NCBI GenBank assembly: GCA_005408345.1
Contig: SEMN01000174.1
Location: forward strand, 124,001-188,000
Length of the DNA stretch: 64,000 bases
DNA from: Macquaria australasica
Lineage: Eukaryota > Chordata > Actinopteri > Centrarchiformes > Percichthyidae
Direction of reading: 5' to 3'
Of this stretch, positions 1 to 14,100 are shown piece after piece. The notes below the pieces were generated by a model. That model did not search any database, was not told the origin of the DNA, and was given only the letters and a program-made list of their open reading frames with translations. Positions within the stretch are counted from its first letter, which is position 1. Every line of letters begins with the position of its first letter. The translations under genes were made by a program, and so were the position numbers.

Positions 1-499
1 TAGTGTAATTTTTATCCTACCACTAGGAGGCTTTAATAAGCATACTATAAGGCTGGGACTATTCTATAATTTTGATGTTGTCAACCTAATTTTCTAAAAC
101 AGCTGGGCACTGTAGTTGTTAGCACACATGACATAAACAGGAGGAATAGTGCTTTTGTTGGGGACTATTTTCAGTGGCGGATTAATCCACATTTGGTGCT
201 CTAGTCAGTATTTGGGGCAGCAGGACGGTGTATGTGGGACTGAGACAAAAACTACATTGTGTGTGTTCATGGTAATAAAGGAACATGTCAGTATAACAGT
301 GTGGCTCGCTGATGTGTTTTTGGACAGTAATGGAGCTCTATGGCACAGAGGAATAAGCTGTGTAAGGCTTTGGATATACAGACAAAACTTGTTAGATTGA
401 TCTATTAATTGTTGGGAGTTTTTGTCTGCACACAGCCTTATTTAAAACCTGTAATAAAACACAAATCTAACAAAATAATAAATAAGAAACGAGCATTAC
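1..499. other. intronic sequence, no exon seen
   Basis: This stretch lies 3' of the last visible fnbp1l exon. No continuation of the SH3 domain (such as a GDGW motif on the minus strand) and no other coding signal was found, so the terminal fnbp1l exon or exons are probably to the left of the window. Confidence 0.6.
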
Positions 500-537
500 C
501 TCATTTTCTGCCATCACCAGCGTCCCCTCGTTCTGAC
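500..537 (-). CDS. fnbp1l: fnbp1l exon 15 (SH3 part 2)
   Basis: Encodes residues 568-580, GQNEGTLVMAENE, the first loop of SH3. Acceptor TTAG, donor GTAATG. It ends in phase 0, so at least one further coding exon is needed and is not in the window. Confidence 0.88.
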
Positions 538-1852
538 CTAAGAGTCAAACAAACCATAGTCACACATTAAACGTACAACAAGGTTAGTTTTGGTCTTCCC
601 TCAAACTACTTTTTGTGAATGTTTTTATGTTGGTACACAGAAGCTTTATATCTTGTTTACAATGATCATGGATAACATCTTACGTAAGAATATTCAGCTG
701 CGTATACGCAGGATATTGCTCGTCAGGTATTGTTGCAAACCTCTTCAGGGCTTCAGTTTGCCCTATAATACAAATCTTGTTGGATTTGTATTATAACTGT
801 CTCACTTTTCCTGGATCAGCTGTGAAAAATGTGTCTTTTTCCCATCACACAGTTAATTCTCTATCGAGTCCTTCAAGACTGAGACTGTGGAGATTTTCTA
901 ACACTTTGTCCTTACCATCAAAGGAGTAGAGCGCTTTGCAGTGTCCGATGACAGGCAGCGGGTCGTCGTCATCGAATTCGTCATCAAACTCGTGGGGGTC
1001 AGTGCTGCGGTGTCCGGGCTGTGGAGGACTGGAGCGGTGTTGAGGTGTGTGATGCTCCTGACTGGTGTCATCTGTATAACTGCCCTCAGGACTGATGGGA
1101 AACAGGCAGCGGGACTGAGCTTTGTGCTTGCATGATTAAAATACGTCACTGCTCCTTGCTTATATACGATAGCAAAGACCCAATGAACAGCAAAGTATTC
1201 CCATGAGGAGAATTGAATGTTAGCAGGAATATTAGCGGTGAACCAGCGTTGGGAGGTTCACTTTCTGAGTTGGGTCTGTAACTTTAGAATCATTTCTTAA
1301 TAATGCCATAAGAAGTTCTCTCTGGAAAAAGATCAATTTAAACGTAAGTAATTAATCAATTCATTTTTTATTGTAAACTTTATTCTTACTGTATGTTTGC
1401 TTGTATACAAATGTCTAATTTTTACATGTTTAGCTGACCTGCTGTGCACTGATAAAAATACTCTCTAGGTTACACAAGCAATTCATTTAAATTACTTAAA
1501 TGGAAGAATTAGCCAATTTTCCTTGTAATCAGTGCCGAGTTACATAGTTCTTTACAGGAAACTTCCCAGGAAATTATTCCAACATAACGGACTCCTAAAG
1601 TAAAGAATTACCTAATTTTTTATTTCTTCACTGGTGTGACGAACACACTCAAATACAGAAGCACACGCTACAGAAATGACTGTGTTTTTATAAATAGATA
1701 GATCACACATGAATCACTTAACTTATGATTCTGAAAAAAAAACATTCTGATTATTCTGAGACTCTTTAACATGTCATTCATAATACTTAATGTTTAAAGA
1801 TTTGCCCTGGACATCTTTCTCTCGCTCTTTGTCCGTGTATATATTTCGTATA

Positions 1853-1911
<59 letters not shown>

Positions 1912-4900
1912 ACCTCTCTCTGCCTTGAGGAGTGTGATGGTGGTTGTCAGCGCTGTGTCTTCTGTCTCCTCTGGAGCTCTGCTTTCCCTCCACCTCAGAT
2001 AACCAAGTCTGTCGACAGAGGGAGAGGGGAGACTTGTGTTAGTGTATTTTGATTGACACCAGCATCACCCACACAGAGTATCTCTTTACGTAGTCGACCA
2101 GGAGATGGGGCTATCGCCACCACAACTGGCCAGAAGCTTGTTTTACAGTCAGGTATTCTTGGCTCTATTTAAATCCAATCCTTCTCCCTTTCATACCTCG
2201 TTTTTGTGGATTTCTGAGCGTAGCTTCTCCATGTTGCATATGGTCTCTGATATTTTGGGCTGCAGGCTGCTGGGGTCTCCCATCTGTGGATTCTTCTCAT
2301 ACACGTCCTTCATCTTGTTCAGGGCGTCTCTGAGAGACACAAACACGCACTGGAGTTGATGGGATGGACTGACAATAGGCAGTTCACAGGTCATAAAAGA
2401 GGTGAGGAACAACATGAGCACATCCACATGGCACTACAGCTTCTCCATGGTCATTTTACTGGCGCAGTTTTGACCCAAATCAGCTTTTTCATGATTCTTT
2501 TGTTTCTTGTAGCCTTTCAGCTCATTGCACTGCAGCGAGTGTCATCTCAGCTGCTAATCATTCATCACAGCTGCATCAGATGACTGATTCTCTTTCTGGA
2601 AATCTCTGCTAGTGGTTAGTGCGGGCATTAAAGGCTGATGAGTTAAAGCCAGGGCTACTAAACCTAAAACCTTAAAATGATTTCATTGGATCATTGAAAA
2701 GAAATCCACTGGTGAAATGACATACTGTAACCTTAACCGTTTTGCATGCAACATGAGTGAAACCCCAGCTGTTACGTCAAACACGTGCGAGACGAACGAC
2801 TGAAAAACACAGTTGAAATGCTTTCTGTGTAGACAACCCGTTAGGCTTATATGTGATGGTGATATTTGGGTGAGGCCCTACCTCTGATCCATCTCTTTCT
2901 GGAGCTCTTTGCCGAGTTCGTCGATCCTCTGCTGCAGCCTCTTTCTCCTCTGCTCGGGGGGTAAGTGGCTGAAATCCTCCAGAGATGGAGCCTGGTGGCA
3001 AAAAACAAACAAATACTTAAACTTCACACCAAGTCAGAAGATCTGAGGGAAATACAACAGAAGGAATAAAGATTAATCTAGAGATCTGTTGAACCGGTAA
3101 TTATACCGCTGACGTATTTCCTTTCCAGCACTTTTGTTGAGCCCAGCTGCCTCCACTTGTTAACACACTTTCCATAGAACGAGACTTAAAAATAAGCAGC
3201 CCAAATCAGCATGTAGCTGTTGCACTCAAATTTAAATAAAATGAAGGAAAAAAATACACAACAAATATCTAATTTATAATCAATAACTGGGGTTAAATAA
3301 TAATTAATATTTAGATATTTAAAAGCTTAGTTTTTTTTCCTCCTTGCTGTTTTCTAAAAATAATAATTTTGCTTCTGAAGTGACCTAATTTCCCTTCTGG
3401 GACAGTGTCAATACTGACAAGCTATACTGTACAGCTGCTGACATTAAAATGGAGTAAAACTGGGGAACTCTATTTGTATTCATGTGGGTATAACACAGCT
3501 TTGGTTGGTGAAAGGAATATTATACATGACAGAAAATAGAAAATCTATAGCTAACTTAACTATCACTACTGGGTTTATATATTGGACACTATGGGAAGTC
3601 CTACGTGGTGAGGATACGTGCACGAGCACCTACACTGCTGGGTTTTCTTATAACTACTCTATACACACACACACACACACTTGCACACACTCGCACACAC
3701 TTACCATCTTGATTGACCACTGACGCATTAACCATTACAGTAAAAAGAGACAAACAACATGGGATGCTGGTTAGTTGTCTGTATGTCAAACAGCCACCAA
3801 CATGCCAGCTGGGCAGCATGAAAACCAGTCAGATCGATGTGTGTTCCCAGTGCGGCCGGAAGGTAAAACTCATGAAAAAAGAGGCTAGTGTAAATATTCT
3901 CACATAGTTCATGTTTCCTAAATCACAGCTGCACTTGTTATTTAATGCACATGAACTAGTGAATATTTATACTGGTCTGCTGGTGTGCAGTGATTCACTC
4001 CTGACTTTATTTCCTCCTTTCATCAGCAACCAGGGAGGTTTTCTTGTGAAGGGACGCAGCATTTATTTATTTATTTCTCTCTGGCGTAAAATTACAAAAC
4101 TGCTTTTCATGATTAAAGTAAAATTGTGATTTTCTTTTGCTGATTAAATAATGAAAAAAACATTTGTGCTGAATGAGTAATAGAAGTTTAAAATGCATTC
4201 TGGTATATTCCTATTTAATGTGCTGTTACTAAAAGTACCCTGTGGAGCTTCTGACCAGCAGCAGCGCTACAGAGCAATCTTTTTACGAGGGATCCCCTTT
4301 TGTTTTTAATGTGCACGAACTACGTGAGCCACGCAATACATATTCCTGCTGCCGGTTTCATGCTATTCCACTTATTGACAGTTTGTGGCGCAAACATGTG
4401 TACCAGTGTGCCTCTAAAGACAGTAAGAAGAGGAGTGTGAGCAGCAAAAACGGCGGAAAACAATCCAGCATTTAAAATTAGGTCTGCAACAAACCATTAC
4501 TTTCCTTATCATTTCATCTGCAGATTATTTTCTTGATTAATGGATTGACTGTTTTGTTTTTACAGAGTCAGAAAATAGTACAAAATGCCCATTGCAATTT
4601 AACACAGCTCATTGAGATGTATTTTCTTATTATTTATTATTTATTATTTATGACCGACAGTCAAAAAACCCAGTGATATTCAGTTTACTATCATATCTGA
4701 CAAAGTAAAAGGAGCAAATCTTCACATTTGAGAAGCTGGAACCATTATCGATTATCAACGATTACCAAAATTAATAAATTAATTTTCTGTCGATCAACTT
4801 ATCGATTAATCGATGCAGGTCTATTTAAAATATGCAAATGTTGAATGAATTTAACATGATTATTTGGCCTCAAGGCTACACACAGTGCATTGTGTGAAAG

Positions 4901-5226
4901 AAAACACCACAGGACATTTTTAACTGACTTCCTACACAGTTTATCCAACCCTGGACTTTCCCTGTCTGGAATACATCTCTCTACATTAGATAATATTCCA
5001 TAAGCAGTCAGTAGTCAAACCGACAGTCAGACAGTTCGTCCGCCTGCTCTTCTAAAGGGCCACTTGACAGATTAAACCAGATTGAAAAGCAGCCAATCAC
5101 ACATGGTCCTGACAGAACTGACAGGAGAAAAAGCCCATCAAAACATTGGCTTGGAACTGAGGTGGGTGTTAGTGTAAAACTGTCTGAAAGCAGAAAGCAT
5201 GCCGACAGTGTTAGCAGAGCCACTCC

Positions 5227-5262
<36 letters not shown>

Positions 5263-8200
5263 TCACTGCAAACTCAGGCCAGACCAACATCACAGCAACA
5301 CACCTGATGTTGGTGACACATTTCCCCCACACAACACTACAACCAGAATGCCAAAAACCCTCCAAATCCCTCACACACACACCAAGGAGCTTCCATCTTG
5401 TGATTGGAGCAAAAATCTGTCTCATAAATGAAAAGGAGAGAAAGAATCACACAAAAACAAAAGAAATAGAGGGAATAGGAAAGGGGAAGGGGAGAAAGAG
5501 AAACAGAAAAAAGAAGAAATGTGTGAGAGAAACAGCACAGGTGTCTGCAAGTTTCATCAAGTTAAAATTAAAGACAGACATTAAAAAACTGGGTTTAAGA
5601 TTAACAATTCTCTATTTAAAGCCGTTGAAGGAGTTTAACTGAACTCAATATATTTTCCACTGTTTCTCCAGGAACTGCAGACACCCTGAAGAAGAAATTC
5701 AAAATCCACGTCAACCTGTCTCAATCAAACACACTACAACGCTACTTCCTGTCTCACCCCTTTCCTCAGGCCCCTCAAATTATGGGGGAGTCTGGGTAGT
5801 GTGGTCTTTATCTCAGACAGATAGTGCCTCACTAGGTCAGTGCTGAACCGGGGTGGAGGAAAATTGTGGGAGGTGGGCCGGGGACGGGACGAAGAGGAGG
5901 AGGAAGGTGGAGGAGGAGGAGAGGAGGAAGGGGACTGGCGGGGAGCAGGAAGAGAAGACAAAGCCAGATGTCAGGACAACACATTCTTTGGGTTTGGGCT
6001 GTTTTATTAAAAGTATTTTCTTTTGTTTGATGGTGGTTTTTAGCTCTGGGGGAGAGAGTCTGTCATGGTCACATAAAACAAGTGAAAGTTCTCTGGAAAT
6101 GTAAATAAAACAGAATTTATCATTAAAGAATTCATCTTTACATGGATATTATTAACAGGATTCCCAGTGAGTCATGAAAGAGTCATAAGTATGACTCTTC
6201 CTCACTAAGTCAGAGCACTTTGATGACTTCAAATCTGACTTGTTCAAGCTTTTTTAATGTTGCTCATAAGACTCCAAGAACAGGGGGCTGTGAGGGGATG
6301 TTGGCGTAGTGGACACAATAAAATCACTCTCACACAGTCCTGATAAAGCACATTTTTGAGTGTTAAATTCTTAATAAATATTTAAATAAATAAAATAAAT
6401 AATACCTAAAGATGATTTTTAAATTTAAATGATTACTTATTTAGTCATGAATATTTAATATTATTGAGAAATACTCAAGATTTGAAGCTTTAGTTTTCTT
6501 GTATGGGACATGCCTGTGAAAATTTAGGGCATTATGTGTTAAACATTTCAACTAATCCATGTACACAAACACACACCCTCCCTATCCATCACGCAGGTTC
6601 CTGATACTGTGAGGCAGCTGATGACGCTAACATAAACCAACAGCAGATAGTTAATGATTAACCGACATGGTCATTATGGAGAGGGGGCAAGATCCAAGGA
6701 GTGTGTTGGAGAAAAGATTTGGGAGTGTTGTTACAAACAGAGAAAGTAATAAAACATGAGGAAATAACATGAATCTGCAAATGTACAGAAAGTGTCTCTG
6801 CGAGAAAAAAAAGCAGCAGGCGGCCAGGATGGAGAAATTAAGATGACTGTGTTCAGGATGTGACTAATAAAGCTGATGTTCAGCTGCAGGGTGGGGACTT
6901 ACTGTAGCACTAACTATAATACGCCTGTGAGACTGTGAACACTGGTGCTTTCTGACATTACATTACTGGACAGTGAACAAAATTAATAAACACTAAGTCC
7001 TTGTTTATAAAAATTTAATAAATGGAGAAGAAATGGGCACTTTCTATGACTACTATATCTATAGTGCATTACAAAGAGCCAAAATAAGCATTATCATTAA
7101 GTCATAATGCATTACTGTCCATACTTACAAGTAGAGCTGCAACAATTAAATCAATTGAAAGAAAATTAGTTGCCAACTATTTTGACAATAGATTAATCGT
7201 TTCAGTCATTTTTCAAGCAAAAATGTCAAACATTTGCTGGTTCCAGCTTCTTAAATGTGAGGATTTGCTGCTTTTCTTTGTTATTTCTGACAGTAAATGA
7301 AGAGTCTTTGGGTTTTGGACTGTTGGTTGGACAAAAGAAGCAACTTGAAGACGTTACTTTGGGCTCTGGAAAATTGTGATGAGCATTTTTGGACAATTTT
7401 TAAAGAATTGACTGAACGATTAATCGATTAACCGATAATGAAAATAATCGCTAGTTGCAGCCCTACTTACAATAAGATATGATGTATACCAACATGACAT
7501 CTGAACTTATGAAACAATGTAGATATAAAAGATGATAAATTACAAGAATGTTTATTAATAGCTTTCCAGCAGAGGTGGCTTTCTCACGTGTTAATATACA
7601 CAATTCTTCAATTTTGTCTCATATCTTTAATTTAAAAAAGGTTTCTTAAAACATAAAAGATGCTCAATTCGCTAAATCTCCTGAAAGAGGTTGATTCATA
7701 CCGACAACCACCAATTATTCCATAGCCTCCTAATTATTCTTTTTTCGAAACTTTGAGATATTTATTGAGACACAACTATGACATTATGTTGTCGGTCTAG
7801 ATGATGAAGTGTTGGAGTCTTTTTACAGTTAGTCTATTTTCCGGCACTTCTGCTTCATTAGATAAATATGCAAAACGGCTGAGCCCCTGATTCAAAACTA
7901 CAACAAGCACCCCCTCACTCCTCGTACCTTTGGTTTCTTCCCAAACAGCCACAGCTTGTTCTTGGTTCTGCTCATGGCGTGTTTTGGGTCGGATCGTGGC
8001 CCCGGGGCCCCATCTTTGTCTCTTTCTCCTTTGGGTGTGTTGCTGATGGTCCCATCTGAACCCGTTCTGCTCAGATTCTGACTGAAGTCCTCGAAGGGGA
8101 AGTCGCCTGGAGGTTCAAAGCCTGACTTGAACGACTCCACAACAATGGCTGAATCCTGGGATTCAAGGGAGGATAAAAAGGTGAGCGGTGGGAGACAATA

Positions 8201-11059
8201 AGAGGGAGAGGGAGGAGATACCAAGCAAGTAAAAATAAGTTCTCCTATCAACACCCAGCCTTCCTGTCTTCCCTCTCCTCCATCCCTCCCTTATGTTAAG
8301 TAGCAGCTTAATTCTTCAGGGCAGTTTTCTGAAGATGCTGGTAGTAACTGATTTCTCCCTCCGTCCTCCACTCTACATACCCGTCGCATATCTACAGCTT
8401 TGGCAGCAGAAACCATTCCTTCTAGACACTTGGACACGATGGGAATGACTCTCCGCTCGGCCTCAGCAAAGCTCCGGTACGTCTCCCCGAGCTTCACCGT
8501 CCGACGTTCGTCCATGTCCTGCAGATTCTGTAACACAGAGCAGGAAATGGAATAAACACTGGTAACGGTGAAGTGCTCATACTGACACTTCAACAAGCAA
8601 GTGATGGCTTACATGAGCTGAGTTGAACATTTAATGGGGCACTACACTTTCTCTAAACACAACAACGGTTTTAGTGAGGAATGCCAAAGTACATTACCAC
8701 CAGTTTGTTAGTGGCAAGCTAATTCCAAACATAAAAATAGGTGAAACAGAAGGTCGAAGGTCAACATTTTTGTGCTGCTGGAGCTCTTTAGATATCCGAG
8801 ACAAAATGCAACGATCACTTTTGTTTGTTTTTTGTTTTTCACAGTAAATATTGGAAGCCTATTCAATAGGTAAATCTGCTATTATTCCAGTTGTGTAAGA
8901 AAAAGAGTTTACTCAATTTTGTTTACAAAAAAATCGATCAACTAGTGACTTAAATTCAATGTTTAAGAGTGTAATTCAATGCCTACAAGACAATAACCTC
9001 ATGTCAAGGATGGATGTGATGTGAAACTGCAGTATGGCATGTTAGCATTACCTTAAAGATGTGTGGTATGGCGTTGTTGAAATGTTTCCACTGCTCTGCG
9101 TTGAAGTTCTGCAGCTGGGCAGCGTACTCGTTCTTACTCTCATCAGCCATGTGATTCCGCAGGTAGAACTGGGCTTTGGCCTGAACAAATGACATCAACA
9201 CAAACGTTAGAAACACATTAGCCGAAGCCTCAACAAACCTCTCGTCTGTCCAACGTGACCACACAAGGAAAACGCACACATAAATCGTACTTAGACCAAT
9301 TCTGAAGGCCTGACAAATAAACTTGCTGCTGAAACACAATACTAAGAAAAAATAAGAATATTTTGCCCTTTAAAGGATGGAAAGTCATCTTTTAATAGGT
9401 GTCTCATAGGTTCAACAGCACAAACCACACATAATTCTCTGGATTTCTCCTGCTCTGAGCACTGTTAATAACATTTTACTAAAACTACTTGCTTTAATAT
9501 TTAGTTTAGTTTCATTTTCAACGTACACAACTCAAATACACATGTAAAATTCAAATGTATAATAAATAAACAGTGACAAATCAAATCAAAGTTTATACTG
9601 ACTGAAAAGGTGTAGGTTGAAGCCTTAGCTTATTACACTTACCCTTTTTACATTAATTATTTTGTGCAGATCCCTTTAGATTTATACACCGAGAATATAC
9701 ATGTATATTATACATACCCAAAAGTCCCAAACAAAAATTAATATACACACATTTTCTAACAGTTTCCATAGTTCCATAGTTATTCTGTTAAAAATGGTTA
9801 TATAGACTGCACATCATCTAAAAACAAGGCTACTGGGCTGTACCTCTATTTGGAAAGGTTTATTTTTCCTTCAAGCTTTGAGTTAATCCACCTAGTCTAA
9901 TTACACAGCTAGCGTGGGGGAGGGGAAAAGGGAGCTACAGTATAATTTTATAGGCATCAACTACACACTAACTTTAAGTAAAACTAAATACTAGAAATGA
10001 AGTTAGTTATTCTGTTACTGAATTTTTCCACTTTAAATATGGATGTTTATTGTCTACCATGTTAAAAATGTAGCTGTGGCTCATCCAGTAATTTACTGTC
10101 TTGAGTCACCTGCCCTCTATGACTGAGAGTAAACATGCTGGTGTTTCCACTGATAATAAACAAAAAAAAAAAGGAGAAGCTGAGGATAATTTATTACACT
10201 GGCTTACAGATGAACACGTGATTCACAGCAGGTGTGTTGCAAGTGGAAGCTTCCTACCTTCTCCACCTCTGATTTGGTGGCGTTGATGTCATTATCTAAC
10301 CGATCGTAGGTAATCTGGGATTTCTCTGCTTCTTTGCACTCTCTCTCAAACTTCCTTTTACTCTAAAAAAAAAAAAATAGGAAACAAAGAAAAAGAAAGA
10401 TAAGATAATATAAGATGTTAAATATATCAAGAAACACAAAGGATATACTGTATAACCTCTTCGTTAGAATGCACCGCCTCTACTTCCTGCCATTTTCAAA
10501 GAGTTCTCAGTATATAAAACTAAAAAAAAAATGTGTGAATGAGAGGTAAAAAAAAAAAAAAAGGCCAAAGAGGGAGAGAGGGAGATGAATCAGAAAGAGA
10601 GATAGTTTACTTCCTGCCAGCCCATCTGGGTTACATTAGCAGTGAAGGAAACACAGTGAATAGCTGAGACATTACAGTCCAGTCACTAGGTAGTGACTAT
10701 TAAAGTCATGCAGACCACACATGGAAACACTCTCCATCAGATGTGTGTCAGTAAAGTAACTCAACTAATGGGCTACAGGCCAAAACATGTGACATGTATT
10801 ATTTATACATTTAACAAGCTGCAATTAGCTTTTTAGCTCTGTTGGAATTGTGGTGGTTAATTATAAGTCCAGAAATGAGAAGATTGTTATAAAATAACTC
10901 GGCAAATACAATTAAATGACCTCAGAAATGAACAAATGGAATCTCTCTCTGGAGCCTTTTAGGAGCCAAAAGGAAGGTTGTCGAGGGCCAAATGTGGCAC
11001 ATGGGCCTTTGCTTTGTATTGATTTGGGAGGGGCTGGTCTAAACTGAGGCCTGCCTATC

Positions 11060-11108
<49 letters not shown>

Positions 11109-14100
11109 CCTGGTCCTGGCCCCTGTCCTTGGTCCCCACAGACCGGGAAGATTGCCAGGAAGAAGAAAAGCACACTGCTCTCTTTTCACAGTCAGAAACA
11201 AACATTCTAATATTTATACTTCCTATTAATTTGGATTAAACAGTACGGATGAGCCTATAACACAAATTTTTTTAAATATAAAAACATATACAAATACCAG
11301 AAATGCTATACTTGTCTCTTCACTAAATAATGGCACGTGTGGAATTACGGGGGGAAAGTGGATCCCCATTCGTCCTTGTTAGCATTTCTTGCATTCCTCG
11401 TGCAAACAAGTATGCGAAGAGTACAGCTAGCTGTCCCTAACAGAGAATATTTACCCTAAACACTTCATTTTTTGCCCTCCATCCCTCCTCCTTCTCCCTC
11501 CCTCCCCACTTACATTGTCCATCTGTTTCCAGCAATGATCCAAATACTGCTGGGCCTTCCTGCCCTCCTGTAGATGCTGCTCACACACACACACACACAC
11601 ACAGACATACATACATACACACACACAGAAACAGGAGACAGAAACACAGGAAAATACACAAAAACAGTGTAAATAAGGACACACTCATATGCACGTACAC
11701 AAAATGATTGGACAATTTGTGCCACAAACACAATAACAAGCCACTGGAAAGAAAAGTGCTGAGGCCGCAGCCACAGATTCACTAGAGTCCAGTGACTAAA
11801 GCAGTAAAAAACAAATTGAGACTTAACGGCACTGAAAACTGGTTACTTATTACAAAAGCCAGTCATTGTCAACGTTTTGCATTCCTGTTAGAAGAGCATT
11901 TTGTTAGGAGACAACACATTTCATACCACATGTTTGATTTTGAGAATATAAATATATAATTTGATAAAACAATCTCAACTCAAGGTCTCCTTATTAGCTT
12001 TTTACGGAGCTTTCAGCTGCTTCACCATCAGCGGATAGAGTTTGCTTAGTTGTCATGGATACGGATCTGTTGACATGTGCTGATGATGACCACATGATGT
12101 GGATAAAATGTCCAGAAAAGGAAAGTAGTAGACCTTGAGTTGGGACTTTTTTTTTGCCAAACTACCATTTTCCAAGACCACGAATTAACTTTGATGCTCA
12201 ACTGACACTGAAGAGAAGTCCTCTGGATGAAATCATAATAGCTACTGAGCGGGCATTTCTACACATCTACCTCCATCACAACTGAGAAAACTCCATCTGC
12301 TCATAAAGACCATGTTATATGGTTAAAAGCTCCAGGAAAAGCTAGTAAGTAGACCTTGAGTTGGGGCTGTTTTGAGTCAAACTCCTATTTCCAAGGTCAG
12401 GAATGGACGTTTATGCTTAAAAAAAAGCATACATTTTTTAAATTTGTTGTAGGCATTGAAACAGTATCTCCCTCTCTATGATCTAATATTTGTGACATGC
12501 AGAGATTTACCTACTTTTTATCTGCTTTTTTTGTATAACTCTCTGTTAAAAGTCATACCTTCCACCACAGACTTGTGCTTCTCTTACTAACTAAAAGGAA
12601 GCCTTCATATGTAAGATAATATATTTATCATACACTTACGTAAGACATTTTTACCTACTTTTAAAAGAAACTCAAAGACTGTGCTTTGTGAGTGAGTGAA
12701 AAAACATTACTGTCATGTGGCAGGTAATAACAAAACAAAAGAATATGTCATTGTGTGGAGGACGTATCCCATCATGGGTAAAATCCTAACTCTGGTCCTA
12801 CAGAGAGATTTGAGACATTGACACAGTTCAGATGACATTATTAGACTACTATTAAACTATTAAATGTCTAAACAAGCAAGGCTCAGTGCCTGGCTAAAAT
12901 GCACACCGCCAGTCATAATGCCAACATTAGCATCTCTCCAGTCATCAGCTCACATTATGAATCCACACAACAACTTGTCATTTCAGCATCAGCATGTGGG
13001 ATTGTCCTACCATTTCCTTCGTCAAAATATTGCTGATGGCGCCGACGCGAGTGGCAGCCTCTCCAGCAGCTCTGTCCTTTTTTCAACTCTGTTTTCACTT
13101 TTAACTTTTCTACTGCACGCATTATGCAGATCTCATTTTTATCCCAATGGATATGACTTCTTGCTATCTGCAAGACAGTGGCAGAAACCTTATTCAAAAA
13201 GGAACAGCTGCTCTCACTCCGAACAATCGGGCACGCCGGCAATGTCTACCCCAGACCACTCCTAAATATCTCTCGGGATCAATAAAGTATCCATCTATCT
13301 ATCTATCTCTCTATCTATCTAGCCATTATAGTTTTAAGACATCAATATGACAAACATAAACAAACAAGGACATAACAATAGCATGTACATTGAGCCTTAT
13401 AATGTGTCACTGAATGAAATCTGATGGGATATTTGATGCTTTATGGCACAAAACAAGAAGAGGGCACCGTTCTTCCAAAGCATGTGCATCATCAGCAGAT
13501 GGTGGAAGAAGTAACAGACAGATGGTTAACATCACGTCCAACATATTTATCCTCTTGAGTAAAGCCAAACCGAAAACAAATGCATATGAGGAGACACAGA
13601 GGGGCAAACAGCAACATCCGTTTTATGACAGGAAGCAACAGATTTTCCGAAACATGGTCTTAATTATCAATAGATGCACTGAAAACAACTGAAATAAACC
13701 ATGTGTGTCACTTCTATTCAGTAATGTGCAGACAACAGTGAAGTATGAACTTGTTAGTGTACTCACGTGCTTCCTCTCAGCTTTGAGGTCTTGGCTGTAC
13801 TTCATCAGCTCTCCATACACCTTATAAGTCATCTCCTCCGCCACCACCTCCCTCTGACCAGCATAGTCATTGAGTTCGTTCAGTATGGAGTAGAAGGACA
13901 GACATGATGTGAACCTGCACAACAGATGCACATTAAACAGGTGATTAACACTGCACGCACTTCCTGGTCTGTTCCCAGATGCATCTGCAGTCATAGTGTC
14001 GCTTAAGAGAAACAGGAGCCTAAATGATACACTAATATCTAAAGTATAATATTGGGATCAATTGTGCGTAGTGTATGATGTGATATTTTATATTATTGCA

